Shown here: one piece after another, positions 1 to 7,458 of the stretch
Numbering within the stretch: the first letter of the stretch is position 1
How the letters are laid out: each line of letters begins with the position of its first letter
Assembly: GCA_036848175.1 (NCBI GenBank)
Contig: DAIUKO010000229.1
Coordinates: 1-12,473, forward strand
Length of the DNA stretch: 12,473 nucleotides
Direction of reading: 5' to 3'
DNA from: QHWF01 sp036848175
GTDB lineage: Bacteria > Acidobacteriota > Vicinamibacteria > Vicinamibacterales > CAVVIG01
Notes under the pieces: model-generated
Seen by the model: only the letters and a program-made list of their open reading frames with translations
What the model was told of the DNA's origin: nothing
Database searches by the model: none
Translations under genes and position numbers: made by a program

Positions 1-1416
1 GGTGACCGTGAACGAGGCGGTGCTGCGATTCCCGTGCGCATCGGTCGCCGTGCAGTTGACGGTCGTCGGTCCGAACGGGAACGTCGAGCCGCTCGCCGGC
101 ACGCAGGTCGTCGCGATCGCGCCATCGAGCGCGTCGGCCGCTGACGCGGTAAACGAGTAGACCGCACCGGCCGCACTCGTCGCTTCCACCGTTAGGTTCG
201 CTGGGACTGTGACGACGGGCCCGGTCGTGTCAGCAACGGTGACCGTGAACGAGGCGGTGCTGTGATTCCCGTGCGCGTCCGTCGCCGTGCAACTCACCGT
301 CGTCGGCCCAAACGGGAACGTCGATCCGCTCGCCGGCACGCACGTCGTCGCGACCGCGCCGTCCAGGGCGTCGGTCGCTGACGCGGTAAACGTGTAGACC
401 GCACCGCTCGCGCTCGTTGCTTCCACTGTCGCATTCGCGGAGACCGTCACCACGGGGCCGGTCGTATCGGTCACCGTGACCGTGAACGACGCCGCGCCGT
501 GGTTGCCGTGCGCGTCGGTCGCCGTGCAGTTGACCGTCGTCGGGCCGAATGGGAATGTCGATCCGCTCGCCGGCACGCACGTCGTCGCCACCGCGCCGTC
601 GAGGACGTCGGTTGCTGATGCCGTGAACGTGTAGACCGCGCCGGCGGGGCTCGTCGCTTCGACGGTCGCGTTGGCCGGCACCGTCACGACGGGCCCGGTC
701 GTATCTGCCACCGTGACCGTGAACGACGCCGCACTCTGATTCCCGTGCGCATCCGTCGCCGTGCACGTGACCGTCGTCGGCCCGAACGGGAACGTCGCGC
801 CGCTCGCCGGCGCACACGTCGGGACGATGGCGCCGTCGAGCATGTCGGCCGCCGAAGCCGAATACGAAAATCCCGCACCGGTCGGACTCGCGGCTTCGAC
901 CGTCGCATTCGCCGGCACGGTGATCGCCGGTCCTGCCGTGTCGATCACCGTCACCGTGAACGTATTCGTTCCGACGTTCGCGTGACTGTCGATCGCCGTG
1001 CACCTGACGACCGTCGCGCCGACGGGGAACGTCGCGCCACTCGCCGGACTGCAGCTCACCGGCACGATTCCGTCGATAAAGTCCGCCGCCGACGTCGTGT
1101 AGGTGAACACGGCGCCGGCCGCGCTCGTCGCCTCGACGCTGACGTTGGCCGGCACCGTCACCATCGGCCCGGTCGTGTCGGTGACCGTGACGATGAACGA
1201 TCCGGTGCTCGTGTTGTTGTGCGCGTCCTTCGCCGTGCAGTTGACGGTCGTGGCGCCGAGCGGGAAGCTCGATCCGCTCGCTGGCGCACACGTCACCGGC
1301 ACGCTCCCATCGACGACGTCGTTCGCCGATGCGGTGTAGGTGAACACCACGCCGCCCGGCCCGGCCGCTTCAAGTGTTTGATTGCCCGGCAGCGTCAACG
1401 CCGGCGCGGTCGTGTC
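1..1416 (-). repeat. Tandem array of six 237-bp HYR-encoding repeats, last one cut by the window edge
   Basis: Each unit begins with codons for DTTGP or a close variant (DTTAP, DTAGP). Unit starts on the minus strand are 1416, 1179, 942, 705, 468 and 231, exactly 237 bp apart with no indel. The 705 and 468 units differ at only 8 of 79 residues by manual comparison, and the 468 and 231 units at 8 of 77. The 1416, 1179 and 942 units are more divergent. This gradient suggests recent tandem duplication towards the 3' end of the gene, probably continuing beyond base 1. Confidence 0.93.
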
Positions 1417-4400
1417 TTCGACACTGATCGTCGTGGAAGACGTCGCGGCGGCGAGATGCGAATCGGTGACCGTCAGTCCGATGTTGTGCACGCCGATCGG
1501 AAGGACCACGGTCACGCTGGGCGACGTCCCGAGCTCGGATGTTCCCTCGGTCCATCGATAGGTCAACGTGTCGCCGGGATCCGCGTCGGAGGCGGTACTG
1601 GTCAGTGTGACCGAGGCGCCAGCCGCCGACGTCGCTTCCGCCGTCTGCGCCGTGCCCGCGCTCGCGGTCGGCGAGTGATTCAAGGCCGTGATCACGCCGA
1701 ATGGCGAGAGTGACGAAGTCGTCGAGCAGATTCTCGTCGGCGACACCGACGTCGTCGAGTCGATCCACGCGCGCTGTTCGAAGTGCAGCACGCGATCGGC
1801 CTGGCTATAGCCGGCGCCGACCACGCAGACTTCGATCGGCGCCGCGACGATCGCCGTCGTGGCGATGTCGAACACGCCGCCGCCGGCAAAGGTGAACCCT
1901 GTTGGCGGCGGTGCCGGCGCCTCCATCGCCTCTGCGGTGAGGAGCCCGGGCTGGGTCACTGCCGCGAACGACACCGTCACGGGTTGAGGTGTGTTCTGCG
2001 AACTCGTCGCCACGACTCGCTGATCCGCTCCGGCGACGACTCCGCCGACCGGAGGCAGTACCGTCAGAGATGACGAGGCGGCGCCGATGTTGCCGCGCCC
2101 ATCTCTGAACCTGAACGTGACGCTCGTCGTGCCGATCGGAAACAGCGTGTCGTTCGTCGCGTCGATCACCGTTGCATCGATCACGGCCTGAGGTGTTTGC
2201 TGGAGCGGCGCGCCGTCGCCTCCATCCGACGCGGCGCCTCCCGCCAGATACGCGCGAAGCGTTTGCGACGCGATTGATGCGGCGACGTTGCCGCGCGCGC
2301 CCTCGATTTGCGTGGCCGCGACGGTGATCGGCGCGGGCGCGGTGACGACGGGCGCCGTCGTGTCAGCGACGATCACGCTGAACGACGCCGACCCGCGGTT
2401 GCCGTGCGCATCGGTCGCCGCGCACGCGACCGTCGTGGCGCCGAGCGGGAACGTCGAACCGCTCGCGGGCACGCAGGTCACCGCGACGACGCCGTCGAGT
2501 GTATCTGTGGCCGAGACCGTAAACGTGTGCGACGTGCCGCTCGGACTCGTCGCTTCGATCGTCACGTTCGCCGGCACTGAGATCGTCGGCGGCGTCGTAT
2601 CCGCGACAGTCACGGTGAACGATGCGGTTCCGTGATTGCCGCGCGTGTCGTCTGCCGCGCACGTGACGGTCGTGTCGCCGAAGGGGAAGTTCGATCCGCT
2701 GGCTGGCGTGCAGGTCACAGCAACCGATCCATCCACGAGATCGACCGACGTCGCGGTGAACGTGTAGGGCGCGCCTCCGACAGCAGTCGCCTCGACTCGG
2801 GCGTGTGCCGGCACCGCCACGACCGGTGGCGAGGTGTCGATGGTCGTCACGGTGAACGACGCCGAACCGCTGTTGCCTTGCGTATCGCTGGCCGTGCACG
2901 TCACCGTCGTTGCGCCGAGCGGGAACGTCGCGCCGCTGGCCGGCGCGCACGACACCGGCCGCGCGCCGTCGACGGCATCGAGCGCCGACGCGGTATAGGT
3001 GAACGTCGCGCCGGCCGGACCTGCCGCCTGCACCGTCGCGTTGGCCGGCACCGTGACGACTGGAGCGGCCGTGTCCGGCGCGTGCTCCACGTACACCTCC
3101 GTCATCGACCACGACGACACATTGAGCGACGCGTCGAACGCGCGCGCCAGCAGGGTGACCGGTCCGACCGGTACCGCCGCGGTGTTCCAGCTCACCATGT
3201 AGTTCGGTCCCGCCGTCTTTCCGATGAGATCGGCGCCGGCGTAGAACTCGACCTGCGTCACGCCGACGTCGTCGGACGCATACGCGGTGACAGCGATCGT
3301 GCCGACGACGCGGCCGTCGGTTGACGGCGGCAGCAGCGCGACCATCGGTGGCGTGGCGTCGTCGGGCTTGGCGCGATCCTGGCGCGCGATCCACAGCACG
3401 GCGTTCGCACCGCCGATGCTCGCGTCGATGATGCCGAGGTCGAGATCGCCGTCCTCGTCCCAGTCGCGCACCGCGAGCAGCCTCGGCTTCACCGTGAGCG
3501 CCAGCGGCGGATTCGCCACGAACGTGCGATCGCCGTTGCCGAAATAGATCTGAATCGTCCCGCCGCCTTCGTGCGCGACGATGATGTCCTGGTGGCCGTC
3601 ACGATCGAGATCGGCAATCGCGACGTCGGTCAGGCCGGGACCGATCGTGGCGATCGCCTCAGTCGAAAACGCGCCCGCGCCCTGCGCGAAGTCGACGACG
3701 AGCCGGCCATCGGTCGATTCGACCGACGCGATGTCGAGCAGACCGTCGGCGTTCAGATCCGCGATTGCCAGCGCGGCCGTCGGACGAGGGCTGCCGACGC
3801 TCGCACCACTGGTGAACGTGCCGTCGCCATTCCCGAGGAAGATGCGAACGCCTCCTGCGTGCGCGACGACGAGGTCATAGGTGCCGTTGCCGTCGAGATC
3901 GATGGCGGGCGCCATCGCCGTCGCGTTGAGGAAACTGCCGGCGACTGCTCCGCCGGGCTGATTCGTGACGACCTGCGCGAACCTTCCGTCACCCTGGCCT
4001 TTGAAGATCCGCAGACCTTGCGCGGTGCCGCTGACGATCGCCAGATCCTGGTGGCCGTCGGCATCGAAGTCGGCGGCCTGAACCGCAATTGGGTCATCGC
4101 CGGCGGTCAGACAAGGCGGACTGTGCGTCAGACCGAGTCCCGCGAACACCGCGACGCTCGGAACGGGGCTGCAGAGCAGATCGGTCGTGGTCTTGCTAAC
4201 GACGGCCTGCGTGATCGCGACGTCGAGGCGGCCGTCGGCGTTGAAGTCTGCGCCGGCGATCGCCGATGCGTCCGCGAACGCCGTCCGCTGCCACACCGTG
4301 AACGCGCCCGAGCCGTCGCCGGTGAACACGTTGATCGCCGGCGTGACGATCAAGTCGGCGTGGCCGTCCTGATTGAAATCGGCGACGAGTCGACCGATCG

Positions 4401-4587
4401 GATCGCGAATGCCGAGATCGATCGCGGTGGTGGGGCCGAACATGATGCGCGGTGCCTGGCCGGATGGTCCCGACACAGCCGCGATCAAAAGAAGGAGGGC
4501 GATACACGTAGACTGGGCGAGACCGATGGAGCGTCTACGCGGGACAGTCAACGGGCGTGCGGAGCGTGTCGGGCGCCGTGCCTTCAC
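1..4587 (-). CDS. Secreted FG-GAP beta-propeller / Ig-like / HYR-repeat protein, 3' end outside the window
   Basis: The frame (codon first bases at positions divisible by 3) is open from a stop at 4680-4678 to base 1, giving 1529 visible residues and no C-terminus. The start is uncertain: GTG 4587 is used here, TTG 4551 gives a more compact signal peptide, and ATG 4443 would lose it; none has a clear Shine-Dalgarno. From GTG 4587: signal peptide ~1-45 (core ALLLLIAAVSG, cleavage near GQA|PRI); seven Asp-rich FG-GAP/VCBS motifs starting at residues 70, 114, 173, 230, 277, 326 and 375; Big_7-like Ig domain ~411-504; HYR domains at 505, 584 and 663; divergent HYR-like domain 742-849; linker 850-969 ending ICSTTSSLSPFG; PKD-like domain 970-1057; HYR domains at 1058, 1137, 1216, 1295, 1374 and 1453. 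A typical HYR unit has two Cys flanking PASGSTFPFG. The family is extracellular, usually adhesive or structural; the ligand is unknown. Frame and domain types are clear; function is inferred. Confidence 0.88.
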   Translation of the reverse strand, partial: MKARRPTRSARPLTVPRRRSIGLAQSTCIALLLLIAAVSGPSGQAPRIMFGPTTAIDLGIRDPIGRLVADFNQDGHADLIVTPAINVFTGDGSGAFTVWQRTAFADASAIAGADFNADGRLDVAITQAVVSKTTTDLLCSPVPSVAVFAGLGLTHSPPCLTAGDDPIAVQAADFDADGHQDLAIVSGTAQGLRIFKGQGDGRFAQVVTNQPGGAVAGSFLNATAMAPAIDLDGNGTYDLVVAHAGGVRIFLGNGDGTFTSGASVGSPRPTAALAIADLNADGLLDIASVESTDGRLVVDFAQGAGAFSTEAIATIGPGLTDVAIADLDRDGHQDIIVAHEGGGTIQIYFGNGDRTFVANPPLALTVKPRLLAVRDWDEDGDLDLGIIDASIGGANAVLWIARQDRAKPDDATPPMVALLPPSTDGRVVGTIAVTAYASDDVGVTQVEFYAGADLIGKTAGPNYMVSWNTAAVPVGPVTLLARAFDASLNVSSWSMTEVYVEHAPDTAAPVVTVPANATVQAAGPAGATFTYTASALDAVDGARPVSCAPASGATFPLGATTVTCTASDTQGNSGSASFTVTTIDTSPPVVAVPAHARVEATAVGGAPYTFTATSVDLVDGSVAVTCTPASGSNFPFGDTTVTCAADDTRGNHGTASFTVTVADTTPPTISVPANVTIEATSPSGTSHTFTVSATDTLDGVVAVTCVPASGSTFPLGATTVACAATDAHGNRGSASFSVIVADTTAPVVTAPAPITVAATQIEGARGNVAASIASQTLRAYLAGGAASDGGDGAPLQQTPQAVIDATVIDATNDTLFPIGTTSVTFRFRDGRGNIGAASSSLTVLPPVGGVVAGADQRVVATSSQNTPQPVTVSFAAVTQPGLLTAEAMEAPAPPPTGFTFAGGGVFDIATTAIVAAPIEVCVVGAGYSQADRVLHFEQRAWIDSTTSVSPTRICSTTSSLSPFGVITALNHSPTASAGTAQTAEATSAAGASVTLTSTASDADPGDTLTYRWTEGTSELGTSPSVTVVLPIGVHNIGLTVTDSHLAAATSSTTISVEDTTAPALTLPGNQTLEAAGPGGVVFTYTASANDVVDGSVPVTCAPASGSSFPLGATTVNCTAKDAHNNTSTGSFIVTVTDTTGPMVTVPANVSVEATSAAGAVFTYTTSAADFIDGIVPVSCSPASGATFPVGATVVRCTAIDSHANVGTNTFTVTVIDTAGPAITVPANATVEAASPTGAGFSYSASAADMLDGAIVPTCAPASGATFPFGPTTVTCTATDAHGNQSAASFTVTVADTTGPVVTVPANATVEATSPAGAVYTFTASATDVLDGAVATTCVPASGSTFPFGPTTVNCTATDAHGNHGAASFTVTVTDTTGPVVTVSANATVEATSASGAVYTFTASATDALDGAVATTCVPASGSTFPFGPTTVSCTATDAHGNHSTASFTVTVADTTGPVVTVPANLTVEATSAAGAVYSFTASAADALDGAIATTCVPASGSTFPFGPTTVNCTATDAHGNRSTASFTVT
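1420..2364 (-). other. Inter-array segment: divergent HYR-like domain, linker module and PKD-like domain
   Basis: This in-frame part of the secreted protein separates its two HYR arrays. The domain starting at 2364 opens with DTTAPVVTAPA and closes with LFPIGTTSVTFRFRDGRGN, the HYR framework, but it has an insertion and both usual Cys positions are replaced by non-Cys residues. The following linker (about 2040-1683) contains EVCVVGAGYSQ, LHFEQRAWID and ICSTTSSLSPFG. From memory, this pattern recurs in other secreted bacterial multidomain proteins, with the two Cys probably paired. Positions 1680-1420 encode a PKD-like fold: NHSPTASAG, ASDADPGDTLTYRWTEG, then GLTVTDSH. The domain names rest on motif recognition only. 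Confidence 0.7.
2365..3075 (-). repeat. Second tandem array: three 237-bp HYR-encoding repeats
   Basis: Unit starts are at 3075, 2838 and 2601 on the minus strand, again exactly 237 bp apart. The units carry the same DTxxPxVxVPA opening, the xVDG or xLDG turn, the PASGxxFPxG core and two Cys each. They are more diverged from one another than the units nearest base 1. The array is separated from the 1-1416 array by a divergent HYR-like domain, a linker and a PKD-like domain, so the two arrays probably expanded separately from one ancestral unit. Confidence 0.9.
3439..4380 (-). repeat. Seven FG-GAP/VCBS-type Asp-rich protein repeats (probable beta-propeller)
   Basis: Calcium-loop-like motifs of the form D-x-[ND]-x-[DN]-G-x-x-D start at minus-strand positions 4380 (DFNQDGHAD), 4248 (DFNADGRLD), 4071 (DFDADGHQD), 3900 (DLDGNGTYD), 3759 (DLNADGLLD), 3612 (DLDRDGHQD) and 3465 (DWDEDGDLD). 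Spacing is 44-59 residues. Between them lie the usual FxGxGDGxF strand motifs, for example FLGNGDGTF and YFGNGDRTF. Seven repeats match the seven blades of an integrin-alpha-like propeller. Calcium binding is inferred from the family. Confidence 0.85.
4453..4587 (-). other. Signal peptide of the FG-GAP/HYR protein
   Basis: The segment has an Arg-rich n-region (VPRRRSIGLAQ), a hydrophobic core (CIALLLLIAAVSG) and a small-residue c-region with predicted cleavage after GQA, around position 4453. With TTG 4551 as start the peptide is 33 residues, a standard Sec length; with GTG 4587 it is 45. The RRRSIG run only loosely resembles a twin-arginine motif, so Sec export is more likely. The Cys before the hydrophobic core is not a lipobox. 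Confidence 0.7.
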
Positions 4588-4836
4588 CTTTTTGAACCGA
4601 TTGACGAGGATGCCCGTTGACGCGAGGGATCCCCGGAACGACGCAACTGGCGGCGGAGGGGTGACTTCCGCAGCCAATCAAGCGCGCTGTAAAAAATTCA
4701 GAAGCTTCAGTGGAACGCGGGCGGGCCGTGTGCAATAACTGTGCAGCGGTGACCACCGGAGCGCTGCGCGAGCCATCTCGCTAAAGAGCGTGGAGTCAGT
4801 TACTTCGCGTTCAAGACAACGAGTGACAGTTGAGCG

Positions 4837-4856
4837 AGTCGCCCGGGGCGGCGACT
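4837..4856 (+). other. Perfect 7-bp hairpin in the intergenic region
   Basis: The arms AGTCGCC (4837-4843) and GGCGACT (4850-4856) enclose the loop CGGGGC, and a short T run follows. It may be a protein-binding inverted repeat or an RNA leader hairpin. In GC-rich DNA a 7-bp stem can arise by chance. Confidence 0.35.
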
Positions 4857-4911
4857 TTACTCTGCGTTTGCGCCGAAGTCAGGATTCTGTGAAAACGCGC
4901 GTGGAGTCTCC

Positions 4912-4927
4912 CATCCGCCGTCGGATG
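4912..4927 (+). other. Perfect 6-bp hairpin with tetraloop
   Basis: The arms CATCCG (4912-4917) and CGGATG (4922-4927) enclose the loop CCGT. It lies 8 bases before the terminator-like hairpin, so the two could stack in a leader RNA of the operon. Short enough to be chance. Confidence 0.3.
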
Positions 4928-4934
4928 CGAGGAC

Positions 4935-4960
4935 AAAGGTCTGCCCCGCGTCAGACTTTT
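4935..4960 (+). terminator. Terminator- or attenuator-like hairpin with A-tract and T-tract
   Basis: The arms AAAGGTCTG (4935-4943) and CAGACTTTT (4952-4960) pair over nine positions with one G-U wobble, enclosing an 8-base loop. The stem ends in four Ts on the plus strand. In the minus direction the T-tract is shorter and the structure is nearly symmetrical. It sits 132 bp before the first operon gene, so it could attenuate the operon or insulate the divergent units. The T-tract is short, so termination strength is doubtful. Confidence 0.35.
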
Positions 4961-5092
4961 CGCGCCGCGCGGAGCGGGCTCGTCCCGTGTGCGGCTGTGC
5001 GCGGCGTGCTAAGTCGCTGAGCCATCAGTCGATCCGCGCGTGGTTCCCTTGAATGCACGCGCGACCACCACAAACGGAAGCCATCTTGCTCC

Positions 5093-6301
5093 ATGAACCG
5101 CACCATCGACATGGATTCAGCCTGGACGCCTGCGTGGCATCAACGCTTCGGTCCCGCACGACTCGCACGTGCTCGTGTGCGGACCGCCTTCTTCAACCTG
5201 CTGCGCGCCATTGCACGCACCGACGACGCGCGCGGGATCGCGTCAACGGCGTTCGACCATCTGAACGCGCGTCGCTTCGAACTGCCGGCGGCAGCGCTGC
5301 GCCACGACATTCCCTACCTCGATCTCGGACGCGCCGGAGAAGGCGACGCCGCGGCGCGGCGGCGGCCGGTGTTCATCACCGCGCGCTTTCGATCCGGTTC
5401 GACGCTGCTCTGGAACCTGTTCCGCCATCTCGACGGCTGCACGGCGTACTACGAACCGCTGAACGAGCGCCGCTGGTTCGATCCGGCGCACCGCGGCGAT
5501 CGCATCGACCGGACACACCGGAACGTGGACGACTACTGGCGCGAGTACGACGGCCTCGAGGAACTGGATCGTCACTACCAGGAAGACTGGATCCGCCGGC
5601 GCCTTTACATGGACGAAGCATCCTGGGATCCGGATCTCGCCGCCTACGTGCGAATGCTCGTCGAACGCGCTCCAGGGCGGCCGGTCCTGCAATTCAACCG
5701 GATCGACTTCAGGCTCGCGTGGTTCCGGCACATCTTCCCCGCCGCGACCATCGTTCACCTGTATCGGCATCCGCGCGATCAGTGGTGCTCCTCGCTCGGC
5801 AATGGATCGAAGTGTCCGCCGACGGCGCGAATGGCGGAGTTCGCGGCGAACGACGGCTTCTATCTGCTGACGTGGGCGAACGATCTCAAGCATCGCTTTC
5901 CGTTCCTGGATCCCTCGACGATTGGCCATCCGTACCGACTCTTCTATTTGATTTGGAAACTCTCGTTCTGGTTCGGCGTCTCGTACGCGCATCATTCGCT
6001 GTCGTTCGAATCGCTCGTCGCGTCGCCGGCGACGGAGTTGCGCCGCCTGTTCCGCGCGATCGGCGCCGACGGCACGGACGTCGATCCACTGTGCGCGCTG
6101 GTCGAACCGACGCCGAGCCGTTGGCCGAAATATGCCAGCGACGACTGGTTCCGCGGTCATGAATCGGCGTGCGAGGACATCCTCCACGATTTCTTCGGTC
6201 CTTCAGCCATCGACGGCGCGGACTGCATGAGCCTTCACGAGGCGGTCGCCGTCGAAGGACGGAGGCGCCGCGTGCATTCCAGCGGACGCGTCGGGTCGTG
6301 A
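5093..6301 (+). CDS. PAPS-dependent sulfotransferase
   Basis: This 402-residue protein has the two PAPS-binding signatures of the sulfotransferase superfamily. The 5'-phosphosulfate loop is ITARFRSGSTLLW at residues 95-107, and the 3'-phosphate motif is LYRHPRDQWCSS at 223-234, with Arg225 and Ser233 in the expected places. It should transfer sulfate from PAPS to a hydroxyl or amine of an acceptor and release PAP. There is no signal peptide or membrane segment, so it is probably cytosolic. The acceptor cannot be read from sequence; the glycosyltransferase encoded next suggests a glycan or glycolipid, as with NodH-type enzymes. The start is ATG 5093 with GGAAG 12 nt upstream, a weak site; ATG 5111 is an alternative. 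The stop TGA overlaps the next gene's GTG. Superfamily assignment is strong; substrate is inferred. Confidence 0.88.
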   Translation: MNRTIDMDSAWTPAWHQRFGPARLARARVRTAFFNLLRAIARTDDARGIASTAFDHLNARRFELPAAALRHDIPYLDLGRAGEGDAAARRRPVFITARFRSGSTLLWNLFRHLDGCTAYYEPLNERRWFDPAHRGDRIDRTHRNVDDYWREYDGLEELDRHYQEDWIRRRLYMDEASWDPDLAAYVRMLVERAPGRPVLQFNRIDFRLAWFRHIFPAATIVHLYRHPRDQWCSSLGNGSKCPPTARMAEFAANDGFYLLTWANDLKHRFPFLDPSTIGHPYRLFYLIWKLSFWFGVSYAHHSLSFESLVASPATELRRLFRAIGADGTDVDPLCALVEPTPSRWPKYASDDWFRGHESACEDILHDFFGPSAIDGADCMSLHEAVAVEGRRRRVHSSGRVGS

Positions 6302-7458
6302 GATTCGCACCAGCGACAGGCGAGACATTCGAGCCGGCGACGGTCGTCTACGTGACGAATGCGGCGAAGATCGGCGGCGGCAATCGCGTGCTCGTCGACA
6401 TCATCGAATCACTGGACCGGCGACGCTTCCAGCCCGTGGTGGTGACGCCGGCTCACGGTGCCGTGCTCGACTGGGCGCGCGGGAGCGGCATCTCGTGCGA
6501 AGTGATTCCGGCCGGCGACTGGGCCGGCAGCCGCGGTCTCGCGGCGCGCGCGTTCCGCCTGGCGCGATGCTTCCGGCGTCACCGCGCGCGGATCGTCCAC
6601 ACCGCGGCGCACACCTGCTACCGCGCCGTCGGGCTCGCCGGCGCGATGACCGGCACCGCGCGAGTCTGTCATCTCGGATTTCCGCCGACGCGCGACGAGG
6701 TCAACTGGGCGTTTCGCTGGGGTCCCGAAGCCGTCGTCGGCTGCTATCGCACGCAGGCGGACGAGGTGCGTGCGGACGTTCATGCAATCCGGCCCGATTG
6801 CCGCGTGATCGGCATCGCCAACTCAGTCGAACTCGGTGCGCCGGCCGCGGACGCCGATGTCCTCCGCTGGCGATTCGGCGGAAAGCACGTCGCCGCGATC
6901 GTCGGTCACCTGAGCGAGGTGAAAGGCTATCCGACGTTTCTCCGGGCAGCAGCGAAGCTGCGCCAGATGTTCGACGACTGCGTGTTCCTTGCGGTCGGCG
7001 AGGAAATGGTCGCGCGCGGCTATCGCGCCGAGCTCGAGCAGCTCGCCGCGACGCTCGGCGTGTCCGACTGCGTCCATTTTCTCGGCTGGCGGCGCGACGT
7101 GCGCGACATCGTCAGCGCCGCGGACGTCATGGCGCTGCCGTCGCAGAACGAAGGACTGCCGCTCGCGGTGCTCGAAGCGATGTCGTGTGGGCGTCCGGTT
7201 GTCGCGACGCCGGTCGGCGGCGTGCCCGAAGCGATCATCAACGGCGTGACGGGACTGCTCGTCCCTCCGTCCGATCCTGACGCGCTGGCCGCCGCCATCG
7301 CCCGGCTGTGGCGCGACCGTCCATTCGCCGCCGCCATTGCCGGCGCCGGCCGGGCCCTCGTCGAGGCGCAATTCTCGAGGGCCGCGTTCATCAGGAGAAT
7401 CGAGGAGCTGTACGACGAATTGCTGGGGCCTCGGACGCGCCAGCGGAACATCGCATGA
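6298..7458 (+). CDS. GT4-family glycosyltransferase (GT-B fold)
   Basis: The GTG at 6298 overlaps the upstream stop codon and gives a 386-residue protein that begins just before the first beta-strand (TVVYVTNAAKIGGGN). An upstream in-frame start at 6169 would add 43 Arg-rich residues antisense in character and lying inside the sulfotransferase gene, so I reject it. The N-terminal glycine-rich acceptor-side loop is IGGGNRVLVD at 25-34. The C-terminal nucleotide-sugar domain has GHLSEVKG (203-210), FLGWRRDVRDIV, and the EX7E motif EGLPLAVLE (E285, E293), followed by a typical SCGRPVVATPVGGVPE stretch. These are hallmarks of retaining GT4 enzymes. The sugar donor and acceptor are not predictable. 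It probably builds the glycan that is then sulfated. It overlaps cysN by ATGA. Confidence 0.88.
   Translation: MRFAPATGETFEPATVVYVTNAAKIGGGNRVLVDIIESLDRRRFQPVVVTPAHGAVLDWARGSGISCEVIPAGDWAGSRGLAARAFRLARCFRRHRARIVHTAAHTCYRAVGLAGAMTGTARVCHLGFPPTRDEVNWAFRWGPEAVVGCYRTQADEVRADVHAIRPDCRVIGIANSVELGAPAADADVLRWRFGGKHVAAIVGHLSEVKGYPTFLRAAAKLRQMFDDCVFLAVGEEMVARGYRAELEQLAATLGVSDCVHFLGWRRDVRDIVSAADVMALPSQNEGLPLAVLEAMSCGRPVVATPVGGVPEAIINGVTGLLVPPSDPDALAAAIARLWRDRPFAAAIAGAGRALVEAQFSRAAFIRRIEELYDELLGPRTRQRNIA

Larger units (their letters stand above)
4588..5092. promoter_or_regulatory. Divergent intergenic region between the secreted-protein gene and the sulfation operon
   Basis: About 500 bp without a convincing gene. 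Open frames here, such as 4790-5020 plus, are Arg-rich with no recognisable motif. The interval should hold the promoters of both units. An AT-rich patch at 4690-4711, unusual for this DNA, contains the palindrome GAAGCTTC and could belong to the minus-strand promoter. Three hairpins follow at 4837-4856, 4912-4927 and 4935-4960. I found no -35/-10 pair with good spacing and no known riboswitch core, so promoter positions are not assigned. Confidence 0.5.

Noticed and set aside
1..1416. Regular repeats considered as a CRISPR array or non-coding satellite
   Set aside because: The 237-bp period is a multiple of three, the frame is open throughout and the units translate to HYR domains; there are no short repeats with unique spacers.
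745..1713. Long plus-strand open frame (322 residues) in the repeat region
   Set aside because: It is Arg-rich, periodic low-complexity sequence antisense to the HYR repeats, with no domain pattern. The minus-strand frame gives perfect HYR motifs.
2363..3394. Minus-strand open frame of 343 residues
   Set aside because: It lies in a different frame from the HYR gene and reads as Arg/His/Gly-rich filler. It stays open only because of GC-rich codon structure.
3571..4620. Plus-strand open frame of 349 residues opposite the FG-GAP repeats
   Set aside because: It is an antisense shadow: its repeated valine/glutamate-rich pattern mirrors the Asp-rich repeats on the other strand, and it has no recognisable motif or ribosome-binding site.
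4830..4861. TTGAGC ... TTTACT as a sigma-70-like promoter
   Set aside because: The spacer is about 20 nt and both boxes are weak. It also overlaps the 4837-4856 hairpin, so I do not call it.
4790..5020. Small open frame (76 residues) in the divergent intergenic region
   Set aside because: Arg-rich, no motif, no Shine-Dalgarno, and it runs through the hairpins. Best treated as non-coding.
5053..6162. Plus-strand open frame of 369 residues overlapping the sulfotransferase
   Set aside because: Ser/Arg-rich with no motifs, whereas the overlapping frame contains both PAPS-binding signatures.
7308..7454. N-terminal extension of CysN from an upstream in-frame start
   Set aside because: The 49 extra residues lie inside the glycosyltransferase gene and are low-complexity. 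ATG 7455 with its ATGA overlap matches the other junctions.
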